Source: Cellulomonas fimi ATCC 484 (GTDB taxonomy: Bacteria; Actinomycetota; Actinomycetes; Actinomycetales; Cellulomonadaceae). Taken from it: DNA of 64,000 bases. The DNA lies in contig NC_015514.1 in NCBI RefSeq assembly GCF_000212695.1, positions 434,001 through 498,000 of the forward strand, in the 5' to 3' direction. Positions 7,625 to 16,508 of the stretch are shown piece after piece. Below the pieces are notes generated by a model that had not been told where the DNA came from, did no database searches, and saw nothing but the letters and a program-made list of their open reading frames with translations. Within the stretch, counting starts at the first letter, position 1. Every line of letters begins with the position of its first letter. Both the position numbers and the translations under genes were made by a program.

Positions 7625-8548
7625 ATGGACGACGAGGACGTGCTGGACGCCTACTCGCGCACCGTCTCGGGGGTCGCCGAGCGCGTGCTGCCGAGCGTCG
7701 CGAGCCTCACGGTGACGACCGCGACCGGCACCGGCGCGGGATCGGCGAGCGTCATCACGCACGACCGGCACCTGCTGACCAGCGCGCACGTCGTCGCGGG
7801 CGCGCGTCGCGTCGAGGCCGCGTTCCTCGACGGGACGACCGTCGACGCGGACGTCGTGGGGCGCGACCCGCTGTCCGACCTCGCGGTCCTGCGCGCCCAC
7901 GACGACCTGCCCGATCCCGTGCCGATGGGCGACGCCGCACGTCTGCGCGTCGGGCAGCTCGTCATCGCGCTCGGCAACCCCCTCGGCCTCGCGGGCAGCG
8001 TGACCGCCGGGATCGTCTCGGCGCTCGGGCGGTCCCTGCCCACGACGTCCGGGCGCGTCGTCGACGAGGTCGTGCAGACCGACGCGGCGCTCAACCCCGG
8101 CAACAGCGGCGGCGTGCTCGCCGACGGCACGGGGCGGATGGTCGGGGTGAACACGGCGCTCGCGGGCATCGGGGTCGGGCTCGCGGTGCCCGTCAACGAC
8201 ACGACCCGGCGGATCGTCGACGCGCTCATGACGCGCGGCCGGGTGCGGCGCGCGTGGCTCGGCATCGCCGGCACGCAGGTCCGTCTGTCGCCCGAGCTCG
8301 CGGCGCGCATGGGTTCCCGCACGGGGCTCCAGGTCGTCGAGGTGTCGCCCGGCAGCCCCGCCGCCGAGGCCGGCCTGCACCGCGGGGACGTGGTCGTCGA
8401 GCTCGACGGCAACCGCGTGGTGACCGCGACGGCCGTGCAGCGGCTCATGGTCGAGGACGCGATCGACCGGCGCATCGAGGTGACGGTGTGGCGCAACGGC
8501 GCCCTCGTCGACGTCCTCGCCTACCCGCGGGAGCTCGTCACGCCCTGA
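7625..8548 (+). CDS. HtrA/DegP-like trypsin-type protease with PDZ domain, no export signal
   Basis: A 307-residue S1C serine protease. The triad is visible as His55 (TSAHVV), Asp85 (LSDLAVL) and Ser161 (NPGNSGG). A PDZ domain occupies ~205-300 (LQVVEVSPGSPAAEAGLHRG, DVVVELDGNRV). Unlike most actinobacterial HtrA proteins there is no signal peptide or N-terminal membrane anchor; the protease domain starts within 20 residues, so it is predicted to be cytoplasmic unless the start is misjudged. Single gene, followed by a strong hairpin. Confidence 0.87.
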   Translation: MDDEDVLDAYSRTVSGVAERVLPSVASLTVTTATGTGAGSASVITHDRHLLTSAHVVAGARRVEAAFLDGTTVDADVVGRDPLSDLAVLRAHDDLPDPVPMGDAARLRVGQLVIALGNPLGLAGSVTAGIVSALGRSLPTTSGRVVDEVVQTDAALNPGNSGGVLADGTGRMVGVNTALAGIGVGLAVPVNDTTRRIVDALMTRGRVRRAWLGIAGTQVRLSPELAARMGSRTGLQVVEVSPGSPAAEAGLHRGDVVVELDGNRVVTATAVQRLMVEDAIDRRIEVTVWRNGALVDVLAYPRELVTP

Positions 8549-8583
8549 CGTCGGCCGTCCCGTCCGGCGCCGGGCGGTGAAGC

Positions 8584-8622
8584 CGACCGGCGGCGGGGCG
8601 CGCCCGCTCCCGCCGCCGGTCG
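8584..8622. terminator. Bidirectional terminator between convergent genes
   Basis: A perfect 14-bp stem (8584-8597 with 8609-8622) lies between the HtrA-like gene (+) and the CBM2 hydrolase gene (-), which converge here. Confidence 0.65.
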
Positions 8623-8657
8623 AGTCGTGGGCCGCCGTCGGCGGCGTTTCGGCGCGC

Positions 8658-9869
8658 TCAGGCGGCGTCGCAGGTCACGGTCGCGCCCGCGCCCGTGCCG
8701 ACGCCCTGGAAGCCGAACCCGGTCGACTGCCCCGCGGACAGCGTGCCGTTCCAGGCGGCGTTGCGGACGGTCGGCGTCGCGGCGGGGCCGGAGCTCACGC
8801 CGTTCCACACCGAGGTCGCCGACGCGCCCGACGGGAGCGCGACCCGGACGGTCCACCCGGCCAGCGGCTGCCGCGCGGTCACGTCGACGTTCGCGACGAA
8901 GCCGCCCGGCCACTGGTTGACGACCGTGTAGGTAGCGGTGCACGCCGCGCCGCCGGTGGGGGAAGGCGTGGGGGTGGGCGTCACGGTGGGGGTGGGCGTC
9001 GGCGTGGGGGTCGGCGTCGGGGTCGGCGTCGGGCCCAGGACGAGGTTCTTCTGCTGGACCGTCCACCGTCCGTCCGTGCACAGCCCGCAGTCCCGGCCGA
9101 CGAACGCGCGGCCCGCGTCCGTGTCACCCAGGAGCTGCCACCTCGCCCACAGGGCCGCGACCCGGCCGAACTCGCCGCCGTTCGGCTGGTCGTAGGTGCC
9201 GCCGTGGCCGACGGGCAGGTTGCCCATGAACGCGGGCAGCCCGGCGGGCAGCTTGCCCCAGTCGTCCATCGCGTTCGGGTAGGCGATGTCGCCGGGGCCG
9301 CCGATGACGTACGCGACCGGGTGGTCGAGGCGCCGGAGCTGGTAGTCGTCGGCGTCGTTGAGCAGGCCGCTGCTGAAGATCATCGTGGTCGTCACGCGGG
9401 GGTCGCCCGAGACGGCGTAGGCCTCCAGGCCGCCGCACGAGAAGCCGGCTGCCGCGACCCGGGTGGTGTCGATGCGCCCCCGCAGCGCGCTGCCGGACCG
9501 CGTGCTCTCGGTGAAGGCCCAGTCGATCGACTGCGTGAGCATCGCCGCGGTCGTGGAGCCGGAGCCGTTCGGGGCGCCGTTGGAGATGACGAGGACCCCG
9601 TGCGACGCGATCTCGCGCAGGAAGTTCGCCGCCGACGTGCCGTTGCCGGAGCACGCGCCGTTGCCCCACACGAGGACGGGCATCGGGCGCGACGGGAGCG
9701 TCGCCGGCCGGTAGATGGTGTGGTTCGGCAGGGTGCTCGACGTCTCGTGGTCGGCGGGGTAGGGGCCCGAGCCGCCGGCCGCTGCCGCCGGTGGTGCCAG
9801 GACCGCCGCGGCGAGGAGCGTGCTGACGCCGACCGCGGCCCAGCGTGCCGCCCGAGCGAGTCGTCCCAT
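8658..9869 (-). CDS. Secreted alpha/beta-hydrolase (esterase-like) with C-terminal CBM2
   Basis: A 403-residue secreted protein. Signal peptide 1-31 (ends PPAAAAG). The catalytic domain (~35-275) is an alpha/beta-hydrolase with nucleophile elbow GFSCGG (Ser144) and a candidate His in PVGHGGTY. A Thr-Pro repeat linker (~282-305) joins a CBM2 cellulose-binding module (~308-403) bounded by paired Cys and carrying NQWPGGF and VWNG motifs. ATG at 9869 behind GAGG. It is divergent from a second CBM2 esterase. Bond specificity is not visible; an acetyl- or feruloyl-esterase-like role on plant cell wall is inferred. Confidence 0.85.
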   Translation of the reverse strand: MGRLARAARWAAVGVSTLLAAAVLAPPAAAAGGSGPYPADHETSSTLPNHTIYRPATLPSRPMPVLVWGNGACSGNGTSAANFLREIASHGVLVISNGAPNGSGSTTAAMLTQSIDWAFTESTRSGSALRGRIDTTRVAAAGFSCGGLEAYAVSGDPRVTTTMIFSSGLLNDADDYQLRRLDHPVAYVIGGPGDIAYPNAMDDWGKLPAGLPAFMGNLPVGHGGTYDQPNGGEFGRVAALWARWQLLGDTDAGRAFVGRDCGLCTDGRWTVQQKNLVLGPTPTPTPTPTPTPTPTVTPTPTPSPTGGAACTATYTVVNQWPGGFVANVDVTARQPLAGWTVRVALPSGASATSVWNGVSSGPAATPTVRNAAWNGTLSAGQSTGFGFQGVGTGAGATVTCDAA

Positions 9870-9995
9870 CGTGCTGCCTCCGAGGTCGTGTGCCGCAGCG
9901 TCGCGACCGGTCGGCCGTCGACGTCCCTGTCGCCGCTGACCACCGTGGAGGGGACACCGCCGAGGTGTCCAGGGCAACGGCTCTACTTCGGTGAA

Positions 9996-10007
9996 GAAAA
10001 TCGTTTC
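9996..10007. promoter_or_regulatory. Degenerate LacI-type site GAAAATCGTTTC
   Basis: GAAA-N4-TTTC lies between the two divergent CBM2 esterase genes, 127 bp from one start and 108 bp from the other. It resembles the perfect GAAAGCGCTTTC site in front of the pectate lyase. Assignment is tentative. Confidence 0.35.
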
Positions 10008-10114
10008 GGACGCTGCCGCACCGTCGCGGGGCCGCACTACGGTCGCCGGACCGCCGGGGGCGTCCCGCGGTGGCCCGGAGAACGGGCCCGGCTGACGGCA
10101 CAAGGAGCGGCCCC

Positions 10115-11416
10115 GTGCGACACCCCACTCCCACCCGACGTGCACGAACCCTGCTCGTGGCGGCCGCCGCCGCGCTGCTCACGGTCGTCGGGCTGACCGC
10201 GCCCGCGTCGGCGCTGCTCGGCGGCGCCACCCCGGCGGCGGTCCCGGCCGCGGTCCCGGCCGCGGCGACGTCCGGGTGCGGTCGCCCGGCCGCGCTGGCG
10301 AGCGGGAGCCACACCGTCAGCGTCGGCGGCACGGCCCGCACCTTCCGCCTCGACGTGCCCGACGGGTACGACCCGAACCGGGCGTACCGGCTCGTCGTCG
10401 GGCTGCACTGGTGGCACGGCACGTCCGCGGACGTCGTCAACCAGCGCTTCTACGGCCTCGAGCCGCTCGCCGGCACCAGCACGGTGTTCGTCGCGCCGCA
10501 GGGCATCGACAACGCCTGGCCCAACACGAACGGGCAGGACGTCGCGTTCATCGACGCGGTGCTGCGCGTCGTCGAGTCCGGGCTGTGCATCGACACCACG
10601 CAGCGGTTCGCGACCGGCTTCAGCTACGGCGGCGGCATGAGCAACGCGCTCGCGTGCGCGCGCGCCGACGTGTTCCGCGCCGTCGCCGTCCTCAACGGCG
10701 CGCAGCTGTCCGGGTGCGCGGGCGGGACCCAGCCGATCGCGTACCTCGGGTCGCACGGCGTCGTGGACGACGTCCTCGCGATCTCCCAGGGTCGCGCGCT
10801 GCGCGACCGGGCGCTGCGGACCAACGGCTGCCAGCCCCAGCAGGCACCCGAGCCCGCGGCGGGCAGCGGCACCCACGTGCGCACGGCGTACACGTGCCGC
10901 GACGGGTTCCCGGTCGTGTGGATCGCGTCCGACAGCGGGCACCAGTGGGATGCCCGTGACCGCGGGCAGCAGCAGTCGTGGGTGCCCGGCGAGGTCTGGC
11001 GGTTCTTCACGTCGCTGCCGTCGACGACGCCCACCCCGACGCCCACGCCGACGGTGACGCCCACCCCGCCGCCCACGCCCACCCCGACGCCCACGCCGAC
11101 CGTGACGCCCACGCCGACGACCTCGCCCGGCGGCTGCACGGCGACGTACCGGACGGTCAACGCGTGGCCGGGCGGGTTCCAGGGCGAGGTGACGGTGCGG
11201 GCCGGTGCGCCGACGACCGCGTGGAGCGTGAGCTGGCGGCCCGCCGGCGAGCGCGTCGACCAGGTCTGGAACGGCTCGGTGAGCACGCAGGGCGGCGCGG
11301 TCGTCGTCACGAACGTCGAGTGGAACGGGCGCCTGGCGACGGGCGGGACGGCCACGTTCGGCCTGCTCGGCAGCGGCACGGCTCCGACGCCGACGCTGTC
11401 CTGCACCGCCTCGTGA
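10115..11416 (+). CDS. Secreted feruloyl-esterase/PHB-depolymerase-like CE1 enzyme with CBM2
   Basis: A 433-residue secreted enzyme. Signal peptide 1-33 (TAPASA). The catalytic domain (~55-295) is of the CE1/LpqC type: YRLVVGLHWWHG, nucleophile GFSYGGGMS (Ser170) and SDSGHQWD with the likely catalytic His. A Thr-Pro linker (~300-340) leads to a CBM2 (~342-433) with NAWPGGF and VWNG. The GTG at 10115 follows AAGGAG. Predicted to cleave ferulate or acetyl esters on arabinoxylan while bound to cellulose or xylan. Its linker and CBM2 closely parallel those of the divergent neighbour. Confidence 0.88.
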   Translation: MRHPTPTRRARTLLVAAAAALLTVVGLTAPASALLGGATPAAVPAAVPAAATSGCGRPAALASGSHTVSVGGTARTFRLDVPDGYDPNRAYRLVVGLHWWHGTSADVVNQRFYGLEPLAGTSTVFVAPQGIDNAWPNTNGQDVAFIDAVLRVVESGLCIDTTQRFATGFSYGGGMSNALACARADVFRAVAVLNGAQLSGCAGGTQPIAYLGSHGVVDDVLAISQGRALRDRALRTNGCQPQQAPEPAAGSGTHVRTAYTCRDGFPVVWIASDSGHQWDARDRGQQQSWVPGEVWRFFTSLPSTTPTPTPTPTVTPTPPPTPTPTPTPTVTPTPTTSPGGCTATYRTVNAWPGGFQGEVTVRAGAPTTAWSVSWRPAGERVDQVWNGSVSTQGGAVVVTNVEWNGRLATGGTATFGLLGSGTAPTPTLSCTAS

Positions 11417-11421
11417 CGACG

Positions 11422-11465
11422 CGGGCCGGGCCCGGACCGCGCGTGGCGGTTCCGGGCCCGGCCCG
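11422..11465. terminator. Bidirectional terminator between convergent genes
   Basis: A perfect 15-bp stem (11422-11436 with 11451-11465) with a 14-base loop starts 6 bp after the CE1 esterase stop and ends 9 bp before the end of the convergent SRPBCC gene. Confidence 0.75.
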
Positions 11466-11473
11466 TGACGTGG

Positions 11474-12265
11474 TCAGGCGGAGACGGTGAGCCCCTGCAG
11501 CCAGGACTGCCAGGCGGGCTCCTCGCGGCGGGCGTACTCCGGTGCCTCCGCCCCGAACAGGTAGGCGCGGACCCCGACGGTCGCCTTGCCGTCCTCCTCG
11601 CCGTACGACCAGAGGTTGAGCACGCCGGGCACGGGTGCGGTCAGGCGGACGAGCGCGTGGCGGTCGACGACCTTCTCGACCGTCCCGGTGGCGCCCCGCA
11701 GCTCGACGGAGGTGCCCTCGTCGCCGACGCCGAGCGCGTCACGCGCGGCCTGCCAGACCGCGACCGGGTCGCCCGCGTGCGTGGCCTGGGCCTCGAGCTG
11801 CGTCGCGGACTGCCCGGCGAAGTGCTCCAGGTAGACGCGCAGGTTGTCGAAGAACGGCTTCCAGTCGGGGCCGAGGGTGTCCCACCACTGCGGCTCCCAG
11901 TCGGCGCCGACCCCGAACCCGCTGCTGGTGACGCGCACGACGCACGTGCCGCCCGACGTCGCCTCGACGACGAACTCCGAGGTCAGCGGGCTGAGGCTGT
12001 CGGGGTCCTTGCCCATGAGGGCGGCCCAGTCCTCCTCGTAGACGAGCCGGTGCGGCGGGTCCCATCGGACGACCTTGCCGACCGAGTCCATCTCGGGGCC
12101 CATGACGAACCGCAGGGCGCCACCCTCGCGCTCCTCGAGCTCGGTGGTCGTGAACCACGCGCTCATGCCCTTCGCGGTGGCGAGCGCCTCCCACACCTGC
12201 TCGGGAGTGCCCGGGACCTCGACGCTGAACTCCAGGCGGTAGGGGACGTGCGGGGTGCTGGTCAT
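11474..12265 (-). CDS. SRPBCC (AHSA1-like) protein, two-part
   Basis: A 263-residue protein with a typical N-terminal AHSA1 domain (residues ~8-150: RLEFSVEVPGTPEQVWEALA, MSAWFTTTELEEREGG, WDPPHRLVYEEDW). A ~100-residue C-terminal half could be a second, degenerate SRPBCC fold. ATG at 12265. Its start overlaps the stop of the ArsR gene by 4 bp, so it is the second gene of an ArsR-AHSA1 operon; gene order is opposite to the similar unit at 895-2123. Ligand unknown. Confidence 0.82.
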   Translation of the reverse strand: MTSTPHVPYRLEFSVEVPGTPEQVWEALATAKGMSAWFTTTELEEREGGALRFVMGPEMDSVGKVVRWDPPHRLVYEEDWAALMGKDPDSLSPLTSEFVVEATSGGTCVVRVTSSGFGVGADWEPQWWDTLGPDWKPFFDNLRVYLEHFAGQSATQLEAQATHAGDPVAVWQAARDALGVGDEGTSVELRGATGTVEKVVDRHALVRLTAPVPGVLNLWSYGEEDGKATVGVRAYLFGAEAPEYARREEPAWQSWLQGLTVSA

Positions 12266-12840
12266 GAGGACTCCTCCGGGACGGGGTGCGCGGCGACGAC
12301 GAGCCGGTGCGGGCGCCCGTCGTCATGGTGGTAGCGCGCGGCCAGGTCGAGCACCGCGGCGGTGAGGTCGTCGGCGAACGCGGCCCGGTCGGCGGCCGAG
12401 CGGAAGCCGATCTGCGTGTCGATCGTGAGCGTCGGCAGGCGCCGGCCGGACGTGCCGGCGCGGCGGGCGAGGGCACCGACCTCCCGGACGAGCCGACCGG
12501 CGAGCGCGACGAGGTACGCGGCCGAGTGGTGGTCGGCGGACGCGCCGGGGTCGGCCGCCGAGGCGCTGACTGCTGTCGGCGAGACGACGTAGGACGCCGC
12601 CGAGGCCTGCAGCACACGCTCGGTGATGCCGCCGTGCCGCCGCTCCTCGGCGAGCTCGACGAGGCCGTGCGCCTCGAGCGCCTTGAGGTGGTAGTTGACC
12701 TTCTGGCGCGTGATGCCGACCCGTGCGGCGAGCCCGGCGGCCGACGCCGGGACGGTGAGCTCACGGAGCAGCTGGGCCCGGACGGGGTCCAGCGCCGCCG
12801 CGGCGGCCTCCGCGTCCTCGATGACCTCGATGTCGTGCAT
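12262..12840 (-). CDS. ArsR-like winged-helix regulator
   Basis: A 192-residue DNA-binding protein. The HTH lies at ~15-80: AALDPVRAQLLREL, AGLAARVGITRQKVNYHLKA, LEAHGLVELAEERRHGG. The C-terminal ~100 residues are Ala-rich and probably mediate dimerization or ligand sensing. No metal-sensing CxC. ATG at 12840, only 15 bp from a 10-bp-arm palindrome. Co-transcribed with the AHSA1 protein. Confidence 0.82.
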   Translation of the reverse strand: MHDIEVIEDAEAAAAALDPVRAQLLRELTVPASAAGLAARVGITRQKVNYHLKALEAHGLVELAEERRHGGITERVLQASAASYVVSPTAVSASAADPGASADHHSAAYLVALAGRLVREVGALARRAGTSGRRLPTLTIDTQIGFRSAADRAAFADDLTAAVLDLAARYHHDDGRPHRLVVAAHPVPEESS

Positions 12841-12854
12841 GGCTCCAGGCTGGC

Positions 12855-12876
12855 CTTGACAACAAATGTTGTCAAG
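12855..12876. promoter_or_regulatory. Palindrome CTTGACAACA-N2-TGTTGTCAAG, ArsR operator over a -35 box
   Basis: Perfect 10-bp arms with a 2-bp spacer. On the minus strand it contains TTGACA, a consensus -35 box, so a bound repressor would block RNA polymerase at the ArsR-AHSA1 promoter. Confidence 0.75.
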
Positions 12877-13005
12877 AGCGGACGCATCCTCGTCCCGACC
12901 CGTCGCCGGGCCCGGAGGACCGACCCCGCCCGGCGCGTGGCGATGCTGCGCCACGCACCTGCTGCGCGCGCCGACGACAAGCCCGGCGCGCGCGGCAGGG
13001 TGGCC

Positions 13006-13647
13006 TCAGGCGCGCCCGGTGCGCCCCGCGCGGGCGTGCTCGACGAGGGTGCGCCCGGCGTCGTGCAGGGTGCGGGCGACGACGTCCGGACCGACCGCGG
13101 GGCCCGCGACCATCGCGCCGTCGCGCAGCATCACGAGCTGCACGGCGACCTCGTCCGGGCGCGGGACGTCCATCGCGCGCAGCAGCTCACCGGCCGTCGT
13201 GCGCAGCCAGGCGCGGTGGTCGTCCGCGACCCGGCGGACGGGATGCTCCGGGTCGGGGTACTCGGCGACCGCGTTGAGGAACGGGCAGCCCCGGAACCCC
13301 TCGCCGCACGTCTGCGCCGCGAGGTGGTCGCCGTACGCCGTGAGCACGTCCTGCGGGGGCAGCGCAGCGCGCCACCCCTCGACGGCGGCCCGCTCGGCGG
13401 CCGCGACCGTCGCCAGGTACGCCGCGACCAGGTCGTCCTTGGTGGGGAAGTGCCGGTAGAACGTCGCCTTCGTGACCTGCGCGTCCGCCATGACCGCGTC
13501 GGCGGACACCGCGCGGATCCCCTCGCGGTAGAACCGCGGCCCCGCGGCGGCGAGGATGCGCCGGGCCGCCTCGGACTGGCCGCCGTCGCGCCGCGGCCGG
13601 CCGACGACGGGCGCCGTCGGGTCCTCCAGCGCGACCGGGGTGCTCAT
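13006..13647 (-). CDS. TetR-family repressor
   Basis: A 213-residue TetR regulator. The HTH is at ~25-75: SEAARRILAAAGPRFYREGI, VSADAVMADAQVTKATFYRHF, PTKDDLVAAYL. The ligand domain contains CGEGFRGCPFLNAVAEYPD, a motif common in TetR proteins that control thiol or electrophile stress genes. ATG at 13647 overlaps the stop of the DoxX gene by 4 bp, making it the last gene of an Ohr-DoxX-TetR operon. Probable autorepressor acting at 14556-14577. Confidence 0.87.
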   Translation of the reverse strand: MSTPVALEDPTAPVVGRPRRDGGQSEAARRILAAAGPRFYREGIRAVSADAVMADAQVTKATFYRHFPTKDDLVAAYLATVAAAERAAVEGWRAALPPQDVLTAYGDHLAAQTCGEGFRGCPFLNAVAEYPDPEHPVRRVADDHRAWLRTTAGELLRAMDVPRPDEVAVQLVMLRDGAMVAGPAVGPDVVARTLHDAGRTLVEHARAGRTGRA

Positions 13648-14104
13648 CGCGCGTCCGCCGTCTGCGTCGCGGCGCGGTGCGCGCGGTACGCCCTCCACGT
13701 CCCGCAGGACCACAGCGCCCACAGCACGAGGACCGCCTGGAAGGGCAGGCGGGCCAGGCGCTTGGCGTCGGTGTCGAGCCCGAAGCCGTCGACGCCCTCG
13801 ACGTACTGCGCGACGTTGCCGGGGAAGATCGCGACGAAGAACAGCGCCACGACCGCCCCGACCCAGGGCCGCCACCGGCGGGGCGCACCCACGAGCGCGA
13901 TGCCGAGCGCGATCTCGACCGCGCCGGACGCGAGGACCACGAGGTCGTGGTCGACCGGCACCCACGCGGGCACCTGCGCGAGGAACTCCTGGCGCGCGAC
14001 CGTGAGGTGCGTCGTCCCGGCGAACGCGAGCGTCAGGCCGAGCCACACGCGCCCGACCGTGCGCAGCACGCCGTCGCGCGCGGGCGGGGCGATCGTGGTC
14101 GCGG

Positions 14105-14108
<4 letters not shown>
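13644..14108 (-). CDS. DoxX-family membrane protein
   Basis: A 154-residue integral membrane protein with four predicted helices (around residues 15-35, 55-77, 84-102, 120-140), the usual size and layout of DoxX-like proteins. Features: TVGRVWLGLTLAFAGTTHLT, SGAVEIALGIALVGAP, FFVAIFPGNVAQYVEG. Overlaps both neighbours by 4 bp, so it is tightly coupled to the Ohr-like peroxidase and the TetR regulator. DoxX proteins are linked to thiol and oxidative stress. Confidence 0.82.
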
Positions 14109-14539
<431 letters not shown>

Positions 14540-14555
14540 GACGGTGGCTCCTCAA

Positions 14556-14577
14556 GTAGACGAACTAGTCTGTCTAC
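14556..14577. promoter_or_regulatory. TetR-type operator GTAGAC-N10-GTCTAC
   Basis: Nested symmetry: GTAGAC-N10-GTCTAC with an inner AGAC-N6-GTCT around ACTAGT. It begins 17 bp upstream of the Ohr start, where it could occlude the promoter. The TetR gene in the same operon is the likely ligand-responsive binder. Confidence 0.7.
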
Positions 14578-14633
14578 CTTAACCCCGATCGGTCCTGCTC
14601 GTAGGCTGCGCGCAGACGACAGGGAGGACCGCC

Positions 14634-15527
14634 GTGCACGTGAGCATCCCGAGCCCCGACCCGGCGTGGGCGACGTGGTCGATCGGCCCGCTGACCGTCC
14701 ACACCTACGCGCTGTGCCTGCTCGCGGGGATCGTCGCCGCCACCTGGCTGACGTCCCGGCGGCTCACGGCCCGCGGCGGGCACGAGGGCGCCGTCCTCGA
14801 CGTCGTCCTGTGGGCCGTCCCCCTCGGGATCGTCGGGGCGCGGATCTACCACGTGCTCACCCACTGGGGCGACTACGTCGGGGCGGGCCGCGACCCGCTG
14901 ACCGTCCTCTACGTGTGGGAGGGCGGGCTCGCCGTCTTCGGGTCGCTCCTCGGCGGCGCCGTCGGCGCCTGGATCGGGTGCCGCCGCGCCGGCATCCGCC
15001 TCTGGTCGTTCGCCGACGCGCTCGCCCCCGGGATGCTCCTCGCGCAGGCGATCGGGCGTCTCGGCAACTGGTTCAACCACGAGCTGTACGGCAGCCCCAC
15101 CACGCTGCCCTGGGGGCTGGAGATCCCGTCCAGCAACCCGGCGTACCCCGACGACCTGCCCGCGGGCACGCTGTTCCACCCGCTGTTCCTCTACGAGTCG
15201 CTGTGGAACCTGCTGGGCGTGGCTGTGATCCTGTGGGCCGAGAGGCGGTTCGCGCTGCGGTGGGGCCGGGCCTTCGGGCTCTACCTCGTCTGGTACGGCC
15301 TCGCGCGGGTGTGGCTCGAGCTCCTGCGCATCGACCCGACGAGCGTCACGCCGCTCGGGCTGCCCGCCAACGTGTGGGGCGCGCTCGCCGCGGTGCTGCT
15401 GGGCGCCGGGATCGTCGTCGTCCAGGGACGCCGGCACCCCGAGCCGGAGACGTCCGTCCACACGCCGGGTCGCGAGCCGGTACCGGTCGCCGCCGCGCCG
15501 GACGCCCCGACGACGGCGTCCCCCTGA
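14634..15527 (+). CDS. lgt: Prolipoprotein diacylglyceryl transferase
   Basis: A 297-residue, ~7-helix membrane enzyme that transfers diacylglycerol from phosphatidylglycerol to the lipobox Cys of prolipoproteins. The signature GRLGNWFNHELYG (about residues 141-153) contains the essential Arg and Asn. HPLFLYESLWN and YGLARVWLELLR match the other conserved blocks. The ~40-residue C-terminal tail is Pro/Ala-rich. GTG at 14634 behind AGGGAGG. Flanked by an Ohr operon and a phosphatase; another lgt copy could exist elsewhere, which cannot be judged here. Confidence 0.92.
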   Translation: MHVSIPSPDPAWATWSIGPLTVHTYALCLLAGIVAATWLTSRRLTARGGHEGAVLDVVLWAVPLGIVGARIYHVLTHWGDYVGAGRDPLTVLYVWEGGLAVFGSLLGGAVGAWIGCRRAGIRLWSFADALAPGMLLAQAIGRLGNWFNHELYGSPTTLPWGLEIPSSNPAYPDDLPAGTLFHPLFLYESLWNLLGVAVILWAERRFALRWGRAFGLYLVWYGLARVWLELLRIDPTSVTPLGLPANVWGALAAVLLGAGIVVVQGRRHPEPETSVHTPGREPVPVAAAPDAPTTASP

Positions 15528-15617
15528 CGTCCCGACGCCCGCGCGCGGCGCCGTCGACCCGAGGTCGCCCCCCGTCCAGCTGCGCAGGATCGACGCGAAC
15601 TCCTCGTCCGGTGCCGC

Positions 15618-16334
15618 TCAGCCGACCAGCAGGTCACGCAGCCGCGTGCGGGTGTCGTCGTCGACGCCGACGACGTCCAGCAGCCCGGCCACGTCGGCCG
15701 CCACCTCTTGCGCGACCGGCACGGTCTGCGCGAGGAACGCCTCGACCTGGTCCTCGTCCCACGAGGACTGCCGGTCGTCCGCATGGTGCCCGCGTCCGGC
15801 CACCGCCCGCACCGACTCGGCCCAGTCGGCCGCCACGTGCTCCGGCGGGACGCCCGCGTGCGCGAGCAGCAGCGCCGTGACCATCCCGGTCCGGTCCCGC
15901 CCGGCGCTGCAGTGCACCAGGACGCCCGGCTCGGCCGACGCGACCGCCTCGAGCGTCACGCGCAGCAGGTCCGGCAGCAGGCGGACGTTGTGCGCCCAGT
16001 ACTCCGGCGAGTCGAGGATCGGCCCGCACGTCTCCAGGAACCCGGCGTGCGTCGGGTCCTCGGTCGGGGCGTGCACCACGGTGATGCCCACCCACTCCCG
16101 GCCCGCGACGTCCGGGTCGCCGTCCCGCGGGCCGTGCTCGTCGGCGTTGCGCAGGTCGACGACGGTCCGCACGCCCCACCGGACCGCGTCCTCGCGGCCC
16201 TGAGCCGTCAGCAGCTCCCGCCGCGGACCGCGGGCCACGCGGCCCGAGCGGGTCGTGCCGGTCGCCGACAGCGGCGTCGGCAGCCCGCCCAGGTCACGCA
16301 CGTTCCGGTAGCCGTCCCACGAGAGCGTCCGCAC
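15618..16334 (-). CDS. Tyrosine/serine protein phosphatase (MptpB/PtpB-like)
   Basis: A 238-residue phosphatase. It starts with WDGYRNVRDLGGLPTPLS, typical of the bacterial Tyr/Ser phosphatase family, and has the P-loop HCSAGRDRTG (about residues 142-151), where Cys is the nucleophile and Arg binds phosphate. An aspartate-rich DDRQSSWDEDQ segment follows. GTG at 16334. No signal peptide or membrane segment, so cytosolic unless exported by another route. Physiological substrate unknown. Confidence 0.87.
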   Translation of the reverse strand: MRTLSWDGYRNVRDLGGLPTPLSATGTTRSGRVARGPRRELLTAQGREDAVRWGVRTVVDLRNADEHGPRDGDPDVAGREWVGITVVHAPTEDPTHAGFLETCGPILDSPEYWAHNVRLLPDLLRVTLEAVASAEPGVLVHCSAGRDRTGMVTALLLAHAGVPPEHVAADWAESVRAVAGRGHHADDRQSSWDEDQVEAFLAQTVPVAQEVAADVAGLLDVVGVDDDTRTRLRDLLVG

Positions 16335-16508
16335 GCCGGGGACCCTAGCGCGCGCGCCGGCGGCGGGACTGCGGATCGCGGCCGCGCCGGCCGAGGCGGG
16401 CCACGGCCCGCGCCTCGTCGTCGGGGACGGCGGGCACAGCCCGAACCACGGAGGCGTCCTGCTGCCCGAGTCGCTGCGGTCCCGCTGGGCCCCGACCGGC
16501 TGACCCGC

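Noticed and set aside
8941..9032. Tandem repeat in the Thr-Pro linker region of the CBM2 esterases as a phase-variable locus
   Set aside because: The repeat codes for an in-frame linker with a 6- or 12-base unit; changes would alter linker length, not frame. The same holds for 11031-11126.
16345..16503. Plus-strand frame ending at 16503 (AEAGHGPRLVVGDGGHSPNHGG) between the two phosphatase genes
   Set aside because: Protein-like wording but no start, no family and only ~50 codons; could be a gene tail but not supported enough to call.
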